DNA of 64,000 nucleotides from an uncultured Acidimicrobiales bacterium (GTDB lineage Bacteria; Actinomycetota; Acidimicrobiia; Acidimicrobiales; CATQHL01): contig CATQHL010000001.1 in NCBI GenBank assembly GCA_958295925.1, positions 2,342,780 through 2,406,779 of the forward strand, in the 5' to 3' direction. The notes below the pieces were generated by a model, which was given only the letters and a program-made list of their open reading frames with translations, was not told the origin of the DNA and searched no databases. The position numbers were made by a program, and so were the translations under genes. Shown piece by piece: positions 53,112-62,410 of this stretch. The number at the start of each line of letters is the position of its first letter. Position 1 is the first letter of the stretch.

Positions 53112-54662
53112 ATGATTGAGCAGCGACTGAAAGAGCTTTGGGAGCAATTATATGCCAAAAAGCCTCATATGCCTCACTTCCTGACAGATGTTCACCTGCA
53201 GGGGATAAGAGGCATTGAGAACATAAGCGTTACCTTCGAGTATCCGGTTAGTGTAATAGCCGGTGGTAATGCCAGCGGCAAGACAACGGTTTTGTTTGCT
53301 GCTGCTTGCGCCTACAAAGTTCCTGGCTCAGGGGTTAAGGATTTTGTTCCATCAACTCTGTTTCCGGATTATCGGCCTAAGGTTGGAACCCGCAAAGACG
53401 GCGGCAATGTGATTGTCGTAGCCTTTGATTACTCCACGCCTACTGGAAGAATGCAGATGCGTTGGAGAAGGGCAAAGGGCTGGAATCGGAGTTTCTTCGG
53501 TCGCCCAAATTCAACTCAGCCTGAACGACCTGTTTATCTTAGGACGCTCAGCAATTTGAGCAATCCAGCCGAAGTACGTGGAGTGTTGAGCTTGTCTCGG
53601 ACAAAGATCGAGCTTGAGGAAACGCCATTGAATCCTTCACAGCGCGGGTTCGCGCAGCAGATGCTTCCTTTTCGATATTCGGAAGTAGTCGATCTGTCAA
53701 GCGGCAACAAGAAACTCTTATTTGCATCTCAAGAGGGCGGGGCCGAATACTCAGAGCTTCACATGGCGGCGGGGGAGCGTGCCATCCTGCGACTTTCCCA
53801 GGAAATCGCACAACTTGAAGGTGCGCTGGTCTTGATAGACGAGGTGGAGGCTGGATTGCATCCTTGGGTTCAGAAACTCCTCTTGCTTCAGCTGCAGCAG
53901 TTGGCTATTCGCAATGATCTTCAAATAATTGTTACCACCCACAGTCCTGCCGTGCTTGATTCTGTGCCGGCGATAGCCCGCATTTTTCTTGAGCGCGACG
54001 AGGCGGGAAAGGTCACCGTTCGACCGCCATACAGAGACCTGGTGCAGGACGCGCTCTATGGACGTGCTAGGGAGACGCTCAAAATTCTTTGCGAGGACGA
54101 AATAGCGGAAGGGCTGCTTCTAGGCGTTCTCGACTATTTGCGGCCTGGGGAAAGCATTCCAGCAGATTCGATTAGAATCGAGCACGACACGGGGGCTACA
54201 GAGTTTCCTGCACATGCGAAAGCATTTAGCACATTCGGGGTAATTGCTGGTTTTGTATTTGTACTCGATGGGGATATGCGAGAAAGCGAATTGGAAAACA
54301 AGATTCAGCGTAGTGCCAATGAATTCGTGCCTGTCTTGTATCTACCGAGCTTGAATGCTCCGGAAGTTTGGTTGTGGGACACTCTAAGGAATGTCCATTT
54401 TGAGGAATTTGGTTATGACAAAGATCGATTCTTTGCGCTCTTGAACAGGAGTGACGCTATTTACGACTCAGCTTCTTATAGCGAGGCGGAAAGAGCAAAG
54501 AGCAAGATTCAACATCTTTCTACGCAGCTGAGTTTAGAGCCACCAACATTATGCAGAATCGTGGCTCGTAATGAGGCCGGAAGAAAGGAAAGTGAGATTC
54601 AGTTATTGGTAGAAGGGCTGAAGGATGCATTAGAGCGCTGGAGATCAGAGAACGGGAAATAA
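53112..54662 (+). CDS. OLD-family-like ATPase with TOPRIM-type C-terminus
   Basis: A 516-residue protein. The N-terminal ABC/AAA ATPase has Walker A GGNASGKT (near 53) and Walker B VLIDEVEAGLHPWVQ (near 240), then THSPAVLDS. The C-terminal half has CEDEIAEGLL (near 327) and FVLDGDM (near 386). These provide the Glu and Asp-x-Asp of a TOPRIM nuclease. The layout matches OLD-type nucleases, known as stand-alone or partnered anti-phage proteins (for example GajA). No UvrD-like GajB gene is adjacent. It is probably a DNA-damage or phage-response nuclease. Confidence 0.8.
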   Translation: MIEQRLKELWEQLYAKKPHMPHFLTDVHLQGIRGIENISVTFEYPVSVIAGGNASGKTTVLFAAACAYKVPGSGVKDFVPSTLFPDYRPKVGTRKDGGNVIVVAFDYSTPTGRMQMRWRRAKGWNRSFFGRPNSTQPERPVYLRTLSNLSNPAEVRGVLSLSRTKIELEETPLNPSQRGFAQQMLPFRYSEVVDLSSGNKKLLFASQEGGAEYSELHMAAGERAILRLSQEIAQLEGALVLIDEVEAGLHPWVQKLLLLQLQQLAIRNDLQIIVTTHSPAVLDSVPAIARIFLERDEAGKVTVRPPYRDLVQDALYGRARETLKILCEDEIAEGLLLGVLDYLRPGESIPADSIRIEHDTGATEFPAHAKAFSTFGVIAGFVFVLDGDMRESELENKIQRSANEFVPVLYLPSLNAPEVWLWDTLRNVHFEEFGYDKDRFFALLNRSDAIYDSASYSEAERAKSKIQHLSTQLSLEPPTLCRIVARNEAGRKESEIQLLVEGLKDALERWRSENGK

Positions 54663-54871
54663 TGCTTGTCGAGCGCAAAGCAAGCCGGATGACTGTGGCT
54701 AAAATCCTCGCTGCCGCTCCTCAGCAGGCCTCGCTACGATGGAGCGCTCGCCCCTCGCCACGCCATCTGCTAGGCGCTGAGGGACCTCCTTTCCCCCACT
54801 GTTTCCCCCGCACAGTCCGAGCCGCATGCTGGCGCGCCCGATTTCTGGGCCCTGTCGCTGGCGTGGTTCGG

Positions 54872-54972
54872 TTTTCCGGCCAGCGCCGGAATTACGGTTT
54901 GCCTCAACTTAGATCAGGAGCGGTCTTGCCCGAGAAATACAGCGTCAGTGTGGCCGATGCGACCATCGAGTA
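54872..54972 (+). repeat. Left 101-bp direct repeat; truncated copy of the YgjP-like gene 5' end
   Basis: Matches 60181-60281 with five mismatches. It includes the ribosome-binding site, the TTG start (54926) and the first 15 codons (LPEKYSVSVADATIE) of the metallopeptidase gene at 60235, then hits a TAA. It marks the left edge of the AT-rich SIR2-HerA insertion. Confidence 0.9.
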
Positions 54973-55389
54973 AAAGGCCGTGCTTTCGCTCACCAGATTG
55001 GTATCTCAGGGTGATGCTGAGGGAGGAGTGGTCGGATGGAAGTGGAGCTGAGGGCAGGCTGTAATGCAGCGAGGCGGCAGTGAGCAGCATGCCTCCGCCT
55101 GGGTTTCCAGGATCCATCCCTCTCACCACTCATAGCATGAATCAGTTACCCCTTCGAACAATTTTGCAGATCCACAGGGTGGATTCAAAGTATACTTCTC
55201 AATTCACACATTGCAAATTGCGTACTCTTATGGGTGGCAGAAAAGAAACTGAACTAAGGCTTTTTGCCGTGGGCAGAAATTGTGTAATCAGAACCACATC
55301 GTTGAGGATATAGTAGGCTTAGTATCAGTGCAGTAAGTGGATTGACATTTGATTATTTAGTGAACAATTAAATTGCAGGTATGTGAGAG
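54973..55389 (+). other. Non-coding stretch before the SIR2 gene
   Basis: A GC-rich part to about 55130, then a sharp drop to AT-rich sequence. No convincing gene is present. The promoter of the SIR2-HerA pair should lie in the AT-rich half; a GAGAG motif precedes the ATG at 55390. Confidence 0.5.
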
Positions 55390-56763
55390 ATGAACAGCGA
55401 CACACAATTAGCTGAACAAGGACCGAGCCAAGTACATATTGTAAAGGCTGGCAAACTTGAGGAACGGCTGGATAAGGCACCAGATATAGAATGGCAACAA
55501 AAGCATAGCGCAATAATTCGAGAATGGCTTTCTGACTTATTCCAGGCCGAGCATTTGAATCTATTAGTTGGTAGTGGATTGACCACAGCTGTTGGTAACA
55601 TGCTAGGTGCAGAAGGTGTTTGCATGAACTATAGACCCTTGACCAGTGAACTTTCTGATGCAGTTGAAATGGGGACTAGAACCAGCGCAGAGCGACTAGG
55701 CAGAGGAACTCCAAACTTAGAGGACCAGATACGGATAATACTGCAGCTGATCGGTGGACTCAAAATAATTGCACTTGCTCGTGAGGGAACTGATGAGATT
55801 GAATCAGTATCACAACATGCCAATGAACTTGCTAAAGAATTGCAAGATGAGTTGAATAACATACTTAAAGCTCTCTTTGTAGAAATTCTTAACAGCGAAT
55901 CTCACATCGATCAATCATTGTCCAAAGACGAGCAGTCCAGCGAAACTAAACGTGTGTTGGCTGGATTTTTTCGTCCTTTTGCCAATAGACCTGCTTCACG
56001 TGAGCGTCTGCACATATTTACGACAAACTACGATCGTTTGATTGAGCATTGTTGCGATCTCTTAGGGCTACACATTCTAGACCGTTTTGTAGGTAACTTG
56101 ATGCCTGTTTTCCGTTCGACGCGATTGCGTGTAGATGTGCACTATAATCCTCCAGGAATACGTGGCGAACCTAGATACCTTGAAGGTGTAGTACGTTTTA
56201 GTAAGCTACATGGTTCTGTGGATTGGAAAGGTCTGTCTACAGTTGAAGGTGCTACCCAAGTGCAGCGTATCGGCATTCCTTTCGGAGACGCTCATGCAGG
56301 CAGCAAAGCAAATATGAGAGATACTGATTCTCTTATTATTTATCCTAAGCCTGCTAAAGAGAGCGAAACACTAGAGTACCCATATGCAGAATTGTTTCGC
56401 GACTTTGCATCATCTGTATGTCAGCCAAACTCCGTGCTTGTCACATACGGTTATGGGTTTGGTGACGAGCACATTAACCGGGTTCTATTAGATATGTTGA
56501 ACCTATCTTCGACGCATCTTGTAATTCTTTCCTATGACGATGCATCAGGCCGACTATTTTCCTTCCTAAGAAGCGTAAGGACAGATTCGCAGATCTCAAT
56601 ACTGATGGGTCCTGGTTTAGCTGAATTGAGCAAACTAGTGGATCATTACTTACCTAGGCCCATAATTGGACGATACTCAGTGGGCGTCAGAAATTTCGAA
56701 AGATATCTCAATATTAATGACGATAGTGAACGCACAGCAAATGAAACAGATAACAAAGTTTAG
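55390..56763 (+). CDS. SIR2-domain anti-phage protein of SIR2-HerA system
   Basis: A 457-residue SIR2-like protein. It has LLVGSGLT (NAD-binding Gly), IFTTNYDRLIE, the catalytic-type KLHGSVDW and YGFGDEHINRVLLDML. The gene is AT-rich. It lies 17 bases ahead of a HerA/DUF87 ATPase gene, the pairing of the SIR2-HerA (Nezha) defence system. In studied members SIR2 depletes NAD+ on infection while in complex with HerA. Function is inferred from that family pairing. About 45 N-terminal residues precede the SIR2 fold. Confidence 0.88.
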   Translation: MNSDTQLAEQGPSQVHIVKAGKLEERLDKAPDIEWQQKHSAIIREWLSDLFQAEHLNLLVGSGLTTAVGNMLGAEGVCMNYRPLTSELSDAVEMGTRTSAERLGRGTPNLEDQIRIILQLIGGLKIIALAREGTDEIESVSQHANELAKELQDELNNILKALFVEILNSESHIDQSLSKDEQSSETKRVLAGFFRPFANRPASRERLHIFTTNYDRLIEHCCDLLGLHILDRFVGNLMPVFRSTRLRVDVHYNPPGIRGEPRYLEGVVRFSKLHGSVDWKGLSTVEGATQVQRIGIPFGDAHAGSKANMRDTDSLIIYPKPAKESETLEYPYAELFRDFASSVCQPNSVLVTYGYGFGDEHINRVLLDMLNLSSTHLVILSYDDASGRLFSFLRSVRTDSQISILMGPGLAELSKLVDHYLPRPIIGRYSVGVRNFERYLNINDDSERTANETDNKV

Positions 56764-56780
56764 GAAAGTGGGAAAATATC

Positions 56781-58661
56781 TTGATGTCATTACTTCAGTT
56801 TACAGACAATTATTGTGTAGGCGCAATTGAAGAAGTATCTGCTGGCACAATTAAAGTCCTTCTTGATGTTGAAGCTCCCCACGCAATTGCTTTAAATAGC
56901 GGAAGTCCGATCGGCTTTCCAAGAATTAATGGTTATATTCTAGTTCCTAACGCGATTGGTGCAACGGTATGTTTGATCGTGTCCGTGGAGATTAAAAGAG
57001 TTTCACTTCCGCAAAGAAAAGGTACTCAAGAAGACTTTGACTTGCTCAATTTGCCATTTTCATCACGTATAATGAAAGTGATTCCGCTAGGAACTTTGCA
57101 GCCGCAATCTTCCGGAGTCAAGACATCATATGTGCTGAAACGAGGAGTTGATGTATTTCCTTCTGTCGGAGATTTGGTGATAGTTCCCAACTCTGAACAA
57201 ATCAGTGCAATAGTCGGGGGTGAAACTCAAACTGAAGGACGTATTGTAATAGGCTATTGTCCAACACCAGATCGAGTACCTGTGTATGTTGATCCTGATA
57301 AGATTTTTGGGAGGCACCTGGCCGTACTTGGAAACACAGGAGCGGGCAAATCTTGTTCCGTAGCAGGTCTAATACGCTGGTCGCTTGATGCTGTAGATCG
57401 TCAAAAGATGCTTTTAGGCACGACTGAAGATGATAGTGAACGGAAATGTTTTGTTCCCAACTCTAGGTTTATCATTCTTGACACTAATGGTGAATACTTA
57501 CAAGCTTTTCGGGAGTATGGAGTAAGCGTTTTCAGTGTGGAGCCAAGTAGCAATGAGACAGCGCTCGAAGTGCCAGCTTGGTTGTGGAATGGAGAGGAAT
57601 GGATAGCATTTACTAAGGCATCACCGGGTGCACAAGCTCCAGTATTGCTCGAAGCTTTGCGCAACCTTCGTGCTGAGAGCAATGTCTCTGCTAGAGAGAG
57701 TCAACCTGATAATGAAATTGAGAGTATTATTGATGAAAATACCCCTTTGAGATTTGACATTCATGAACTATTAGAGCGTCTTGATCAGTTAGTATTAGAT
57801 AAAGCTCCAGAGCAAAGTTTGCGGCAGTATGTAAACACATTAAAACTTAGGATCAGCGGACTTCTTTCGAATAGAATATTGCGATCAATAATCATGTCGG
57901 AGGATAGTGATCTTACTTTAGAGCATTGGCTTGCAAGATATGTAGGTTGGGGTGAGAATCACACACACGGACAAAGATTCCCTGTTTCAGTTATTGATCT
58001 ATCATTGGTTCCGTCCGAAATTATTCATATTATCGTTAGTGTGCTAGCGCGAATGATTTTTGAGGCACTTCAGAGATATAAATTTCAATACAAGGAAGAA
58101 TTGCCAACAGTTCTAGTGTTGGATGAAGCGCACAATTTTGTTTGCCGTGAGATTGCTGGGACGTCATCCTCTCCGGCCAGCCAAGTGTGTGTAAACGTTT
58201 TTGAAAGAATTGCTCGGGAGGGTAGAAAGTTTGGCTTAGGACTTGTCTTAGCTTCCCAGCGGCCGTCAGAACTGTCACCTACAGTACTATCACAGTGCAA
58301 TACATTCTTGTTGCATAGACTGGTGAATGATCATGACCAGGAAATTGTAAAGCGTATGGTACCGGACGGGATTTCCTCACTGTTGCGTGAATTGCCTGGC
58401 CTTCCCACGCAACGAGCATTCCTATTGGGTTGGGGAGCATCTATTCCAACTCTTGTAGACATTTTGGAACTTCCAAAAGTGTCCCGTCCCAGTTCGCCAG
58501 ATCCGGCCTACTGGGATGTCTGGGTTGGCAACCGCGAAAGAAACGCTGGCTGGAGTGCTATTGTCCGAACTTGGCAGAATGAGTGCAGCGATGATGAGTC
58601 TCACAGTAGCGAGTTCAAGAGTAGGAATTGTATAGATGAGTCGAGCGAGGAACACTTTTGA
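56781..58661 (+). CDS. herA: HerA/DUF87-family ATPase of SIR2-HerA system
   Basis: A 626-residue hexameric-type translocase. An N-terminal HAS-barrel-like part is followed by Walker A GNTGAGKS (near 185), FIILDTNGEY, Walker B LDEAHNFV (near 447) and an Arg-finger-like region EGRKFGLGLVLASQRPSEL. It should form a ring with the SIR2 protein and act on DNA. AT-rich, in one operon with the SIR2 gene. A degraded gene follows. Confidence 0.9.
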   Translation: MMSLLQFTDNYCVGAIEEVSAGTIKVLLDVEAPHAIALNSGSPIGFPRINGYILVPNAIGATVCLIVSVEIKRVSLPQRKGTQEDFDLLNLPFSSRIMKVIPLGTLQPQSSGVKTSYVLKRGVDVFPSVGDLVIVPNSEQISAIVGGETQTEGRIVIGYCPTPDRVPVYVDPDKIFGRHLAVLGNTGAGKSCSVAGLIRWSLDAVDRQKMLLGTTEDDSERKCFVPNSRFIILDTNGEYLQAFREYGVSVFSVEPSSNETALEVPAWLWNGEEWIAFTKASPGAQAPVLLEALRNLRAESNVSARESQPDNEIESIIDENTPLRFDIHELLERLDQLVLDKAPEQSLRQYVNTLKLRISGLLSNRILRSIIMSEDSDLTLEHWLARYVGWGENHTHGQRFPVSVIDLSLVPSEIIHIIVSVLARMIFEALQRYKFQYKEELPTVLVLDEAHNFVCREIAGTSSSPASQVCVNVFERIAREGRKFGLGLVLASQRPSELSPTVLSQCNTFLLHRLVNDHDQEIVKRMVPDGISSLLRELPGLPTQRAFLLGWGASIPTLVDILELPKVSRPSSPDPAYWDVWVGNRERNAGWSAIVRTWQNECSDDESHSSEFKSRNCIDESSEEHF

Positions 58662-58749
58662 CTTCTGCGATAATTTTTCTGCATTAATTATTTTGACTTG
58701 AAGGAAATATAGTACTGGTATGAGCATAAATATCGGAGAGTAATGGGTA

Positions 58750-58956
58750 ATGAAAGATAATTTAATACCATTCAACTTTATCGGTCCCGGTGCTGAAAAC
58801 TTGGGAAATACGGCTACTGCTATACCTATAAACAATATTATGGCTGAAGAGTTATTACACATTAAGGGAATTAGATCACTCTTAAATGAATCAGCTAATT
58901 TACTAGTATTAACACAGCAGCCAATATATTTTATTCCTGCATTTCGAGTAAAATAA
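58750..58956 (+). CDS. Small AT-rich ORF after herA
   Basis: A 68-codon frame from an ATG at 58750 with no known domain (begins MKDNLIPFNFIGPGAENLGN). It may be the 5' part of a broken gene continuing in other frames at 58950-59386. Low confidence as an independent gene. Confidence 0.35.
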   Translation: MKDNLIPFNFIGPGAENLGNTATAIPINNIMAEELLHIKGIRSLLNESANLLVLTQQPIYFIPAFRVK

Positions 58957-59386
58957 GGGACGCTCAACTACTAGTATTGCATAATGGCCTAATAACAGCC
59001 AGTATAATGAATTATTATGCATGTTTCATTGATGGGACATATCCACGAAATGAGTTTTTGGATGAAAATCCAGATTTGCGTAGTAGCTTCAGAAATTCAA
59101 AAAAATTCGTAACAGAAATATTGCTCATTTCGGCAAATACAAAAAGGGTGAAAAGAAAAGTGGACGAAAAGCTCTTGCCAAGTATTTTAGTCTAAAAATT
59201 CCGGGTGTCAATAAGACAATTGGTATGTTGCAGTTACAATATAGTGGAGAAGAGGTGCTCTTACGGATGCCCCCGGAAGATGTTGAGGAGTTTGCCGAGT
59301 TACTTGCTCGAGCAAAAACATTTATTGAGAAGAAAGAGAAGCAACTTGATGCTAAATTGAGAAATTCTATTTTAGCGGAGCCGTAA
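58950..59386 (+). pseudogene. Frameshifted gene with HEPN-like motif after SIR2-HerA
   Basis: One frame (58950-59105) reads KIRDAQLLVLHNGLITASIM and on to FRNSKK. A run of seven A (59099-59105) then marks a change of frame, and the next frame continues KIRNRNIAHFGKYKKGEKK through KALAKYFSLKIPGVNKTIG to LRNSILAEP and a TAA at 59386. Joining them gives a continuous, basic protein of about 145 residues. RNRNIAH resembles the Rx4-6H motif of HEPN RNases. It could be an inactivated accessory gene, one expressed by -1 slippage at the A tract, or an assembly error. Confidence 0.45.
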
Positions 59387-60180
59387 TTCGATTTGTGAAT
59401 TGGGTACTATTTAGAGCAATTACAATATAACTTGTTACTATGAAACGTAAAATACCAGGAATAACAATTTAAATATCAGGGATCACAAATAAAAAGTGCC
59501 TCCAGTTATTATAGAGGCAGATGCAGGGCAAGAAGCCCCACCTGTTCATGATTTGTCGCACATCTATCTACCGGACTACAAAAGCAGCAATTCTGGTGGG
59601 GTGCAACTCGAGTGTCCAGTCACCGTTGACGTGGGTCTCAATGCGAGTAGAGAGTTAACGCTTATCTTCGCTGATGCTGGTGCCTAGCGGTGTCAGGCGC
59701 AAAACTCGAGGCTTGTGCCTTAGACAATGTTTTCCGACTATTGCCACAAATCGAGTGAGCGCTGTGACGGGAGGCGTGAAACCATGCTCGGATTCGACTG
59801 CTTGTCACATGAATGGCGATTGTGGATGAGGTGCCCGCATGAAGGCGGGGAGCAAGGAGAGCGACGTTCAATCTTTAGTGGTATGCCCGCAGACACACTT
59901 TCGCGATGTGTCAGAATGTGAATGGTTTGAGTGAAGTAGAAAAAGGATTGATAAGATGGCAGGGTTGCGCCCCGTTGTGGGAAACACGGGCTGTGGCGCT
60001 TCACCCGCAAAGATCGCCCGCTTTGCTGCTTTGGCCTCGACGGCTTCCGCTGTTGACGGTTCCTGGCTTTGCCGGCAGCTTTCATCAGTCTGAGAAACCG
60101 ACATTTGGCGACCCTTTTTGGGCTGCCCTGTTTGGCGGCTTTGCCGTCTTCGTACTCAAGCGGATTCTATTGATGCCAGG
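59387..60180. other. No supported gene
   Basis: An AT-rich start that becomes GC-rich near 59700. Short frames on both strands show no conserved motifs. A short stretch near 60180 (TTTTCCGGCCTGCGCCGGAA) is an inverted-repeat-like intergenic element that begins the right 101-bp repeat. Confidence 0.5.
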
Positions 60181-60281
60181 TTTTCCGGCCTGCGCCGGAA
60201 TTACGGTTTGCCTCAACCCAGAACAGGAGCGGTCTTGCCCGAGAAATACAGCGTCAGCGTGGCCGATGCGACCATCGAGTA
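60181..60281 (+). repeat. Right 101-bp direct repeat (5' end of YgjP-like gene)
   Basis: The intact partner of 54872-54972, 95 percent identical by eye. It contains the AGGAG ribosome-binding site, the TTG start and the first codons of the intact metallopeptidase gene. Confidence 0.9.
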
Positions 60282-60990
60282 CGAGGTCGTTCACAGCGCT
60301 CGGCGAAAGAAGACAATCGAATTGAAGGTCGACATGCGAGGAGCCGTGGTCGTGCGGGCGCCCGCCGGAGCCTCGGCGGAAGCGGTGCGTGATTTTGTGC
60401 TCGCAAAGTCCTCCTGGGTTCTAAGGAAGCAGCAGGCGGCCTTGCAAGCCCCCGCGCGGCCATCTGCGGGGACGAGGCTCGTGAGTGGCGAGATGCTGCC
60501 GTTTCTTGGGCGCGACCTGTGTCTCAGTGTTCAGCCAACTGCAGACAGGTCACCCCCTTCTGTCCAGCGCGAGGAAGATCGTCTGCTCGTCTGCATGCCG
60601 TGCATGCCGCTAGACACCCATGACGACGACCGCTACGAGCACACCCGCTCGGTGATCGTGGAGTGGTATAGGGCAAGGGCCGACTTTTGCTTCAACTCCT
60701 GTGTGGACGAATGGCTGCCGAAGTTATGGGACGGCCCAAGGCCTCGTGTGATTGTCAGCAACGCCCGCAGGCAGTGGGGGAGTTGCTCGCACGATGGCAC
60801 GCTGCGCATCACCTGGCGAGCCATGATGTTGGAGTTGCAGCTAGTCGAGATGATTGTCGTTCACGAGTTGGCTCACCTGTCGGTCAAGAACCACTCGGAG
60901 CATTTTTATGCGCTGATGGGAAAAGCGATGCCTGACCACCGCCAACGGAGGGCGCTGCTCAAGAATGTGGCCTGGACTCTGCCTCTTTGA
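60235..60990 (+). CDS. YgjP-like zinc metallopeptidase (DUF45)
   Basis: A 251-residue protein of the YgjP/DUF45 M48-like family. It has QWGSCSHDGTLRITWR, the zinc motif VVHELAHL and a third ligand His in NHSEHFYALM. It is probably a cytoplasmic metalloprotease of unknown target. The TTG at 60235 is preferred because AGGAG lies five bases upstream; the ATG at 60118 would add unrelated residues. Its 5' end is duplicated at 54872, on the other side of the SIR2-HerA island. Confidence 0.88.
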   Translation: MPEKYSVSVADATIEYEVVHSARRKKTIELKVDMRGAVVVRAPAGASAEAVRDFVLAKSSWVLRKQQAALQAPARPSAGTRLVSGEMLPFLGRDLCLSVQPTADRSPPSVQREEDRLLVCMPCMPLDTHDDDRYEHTRSVIVEWYRARADFCFNSCVDEWLPKLWDGPRPRVIVSNARRQWGSCSHDGTLRITWRAMMLELQLVEMIVVHELAHLSVKNHSEHFYALMGKAMPDHRQRRALLKNVAWTLPL

Positions 60991-61324
60991 GGCGGAGCGA
61001 GAGTCGGCGTGCCAAGGCTTACCCAAGACTTACCGAAGCCTCTCCGAACCCAAAGCAAGACCAAGTAGCAACGCGGAGCAAGGCTGGTATGCTTCCGAAG
61101 CGGTTTGCCGGCTTGACTTGCTCCCGTGCCTGACAGGTAAGCGGTCAGGCTCAAAGGTCAGGCTTGGCGCGCCCCCAAGTTGAATGCAAAGCTGCTCTTG
61201 CTCCCCAAGAGCCCCAGGTTGAAGGCTTGACCGCCGCGCCTCGCATCGCTAGACAAGCGGCGCAGACGCAGCAGTGATAGGTTTAAGTCTGGGAACGAAA
61301 AAAGAAAGTAGCTGAGAAAGTATT
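60991..61324 (+). other. Intergenic region before mreB
   Basis: About 330 bases without a convincing gene. An inverted pair GCCGC/GCGGC around 61230-61260 could form a hairpin. A GAGAAAG motif precedes the mreB ATG. No defined promoter was recognised. Confidence 0.4.
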
Positions 61325-62368
61325 ATGGCACGGGTAGCGAACTCGGTGGCTGGTCTATTTGCACGTGACATAGCGGTAGACCTGGGCACCTCCACCACGG
61401 TGATCTATGTTCGCTCCGCAGGCGTCGTTCTCGAAGAGCCGAGCGTAGCGGCAGTTCACGAGAGCACGGGCCGCCTCCTGGCGGTGGGGCGTTCCGCAAA
61501 GGAAATGATCGGTCGGACGCCCATGGGTATCAGGGCAGTGAGGCCACTGAGGGGCGGCACAATCTCGGACTTCAGCGTTTGCGAAAAGATGCTGCGATAC
61601 TTCATCCGAAAGGTGCACAACAGCCGGCCAGGCAAGCCCCGGATGGTCATCTGCGCCCCCTCGGGCATCACCCCGGTGGAGCAAAGGGCCGTGCAGGAGG
61701 TTGCCGAGTACGCAGGCGCACGAAAGCCCGTGTTCATTATTGAGGAGCCCCTTGCAGCTGCGATCGGGGCGGGCATCCAGATTGCCGAGGCAAGGGGAAG
61801 CATGATCGTGGACATCGGCGGTGGCACCACCGAGATTGCGGTCATCTCCCTGGGGGGAATCGTCGTCTCAAGATCATTCCGACTGGCGGGCGATGATTTA
61901 GACAGGTCCATCAAGGAGTTCGTCGATAAGGAGTACGCCCTCGACGTGGGTGAGCAGACCGCCGAGGTCATAAAGGCAAAATACACCTCGGCCTGGCCTT
62001 TGACGGAGGAGATGAACTGCGACATTCTCGGACGCGACAGGCGTTCGGGTCTGCCCAAGACCGTGACAATTTCGACGAAAGAGTTTCGAGGCGCGATCTA
62101 CGGCCCGATCCGCGACATAGCCTCCGCCATCAGGTCGGTTCTTGACGAGTCCCCTCCGGAGCTTGTGGCCGACGTCATGGAAAGCGGCATCTACCTGGCA
62201 GGCGGAGGGTCGCTTCTACTGGGCATGGCCGAGTTCCTCACGAGCGAAGTCGGGATCCCGTTCAGGCGTATAAAGAATCCTCGGTACGCGGTTGCCATAG
62301 GCTCCGGCCTTTCCCTGGAGGAGTTTTCTGTTCTGAAGAGCGTGCTGCTTCCATCCTCCTCCGAGTAA
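61325..62368 (+). CDS. mreB: Rod shape-determining actin-like protein
   Basis: A 347-residue actin-fold ATPase. It has the phosphate-binding DLGTSTTVIYV, VDIGGGTTEIAV and adenosine-region AGGGSLLLGM motifs. It forms membrane-associated filaments that guide lateral wall synthesis. It begins the mreB-mreC-mreD-mrdA operon. Confidence 0.96.
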   Translation: MARVANSVAGLFARDIAVDLGTSTTVIYVRSAGVVLEEPSVAAVHESTGRLLAVGRSAKEMIGRTPMGIRAVRPLRGGTISDFSVCEKMLRYFIRKVHNSRPGKPRMVICAPSGITPVEQRAVQEVAEYAGARKPVFIIEEPLAAAIGAGIQIAEARGSMIVDIGGGTTEIAVISLGGIVVSRSFRLAGDDLDRSIKEFVDKEYALDVGEQTAEVIKAKYTSAWPLTEEMNCDILGRDRRSGLPKTVTISTKEFRGAIYGPIRDIASAIRSVLDESPPELVADVMESGIYLAGGGSLLLGMAEFLTSEVGIPFRRIKNPRYAVAIGSGLSLEEFSVLKSVLLPSSSE

Positions 62369-62410
62369 CTTCGGACGCCCACATGGGCGAGATCTCATTC
62401 CTGCATCGCC

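Noticed and set aside
59496..59687. 63-codon frame in the gap before the right repeat
   Set aside because: No ribosome-binding site, no motif and a composition change in the middle; not supported as a gene.
59906..60325. Protein-coding frame with PGFPACAGIT segment
   Set aside because: This peptide is the usual translation of a common intergenic inverted-repeat element, and the frame runs across the start of the metallopeptidase gene.
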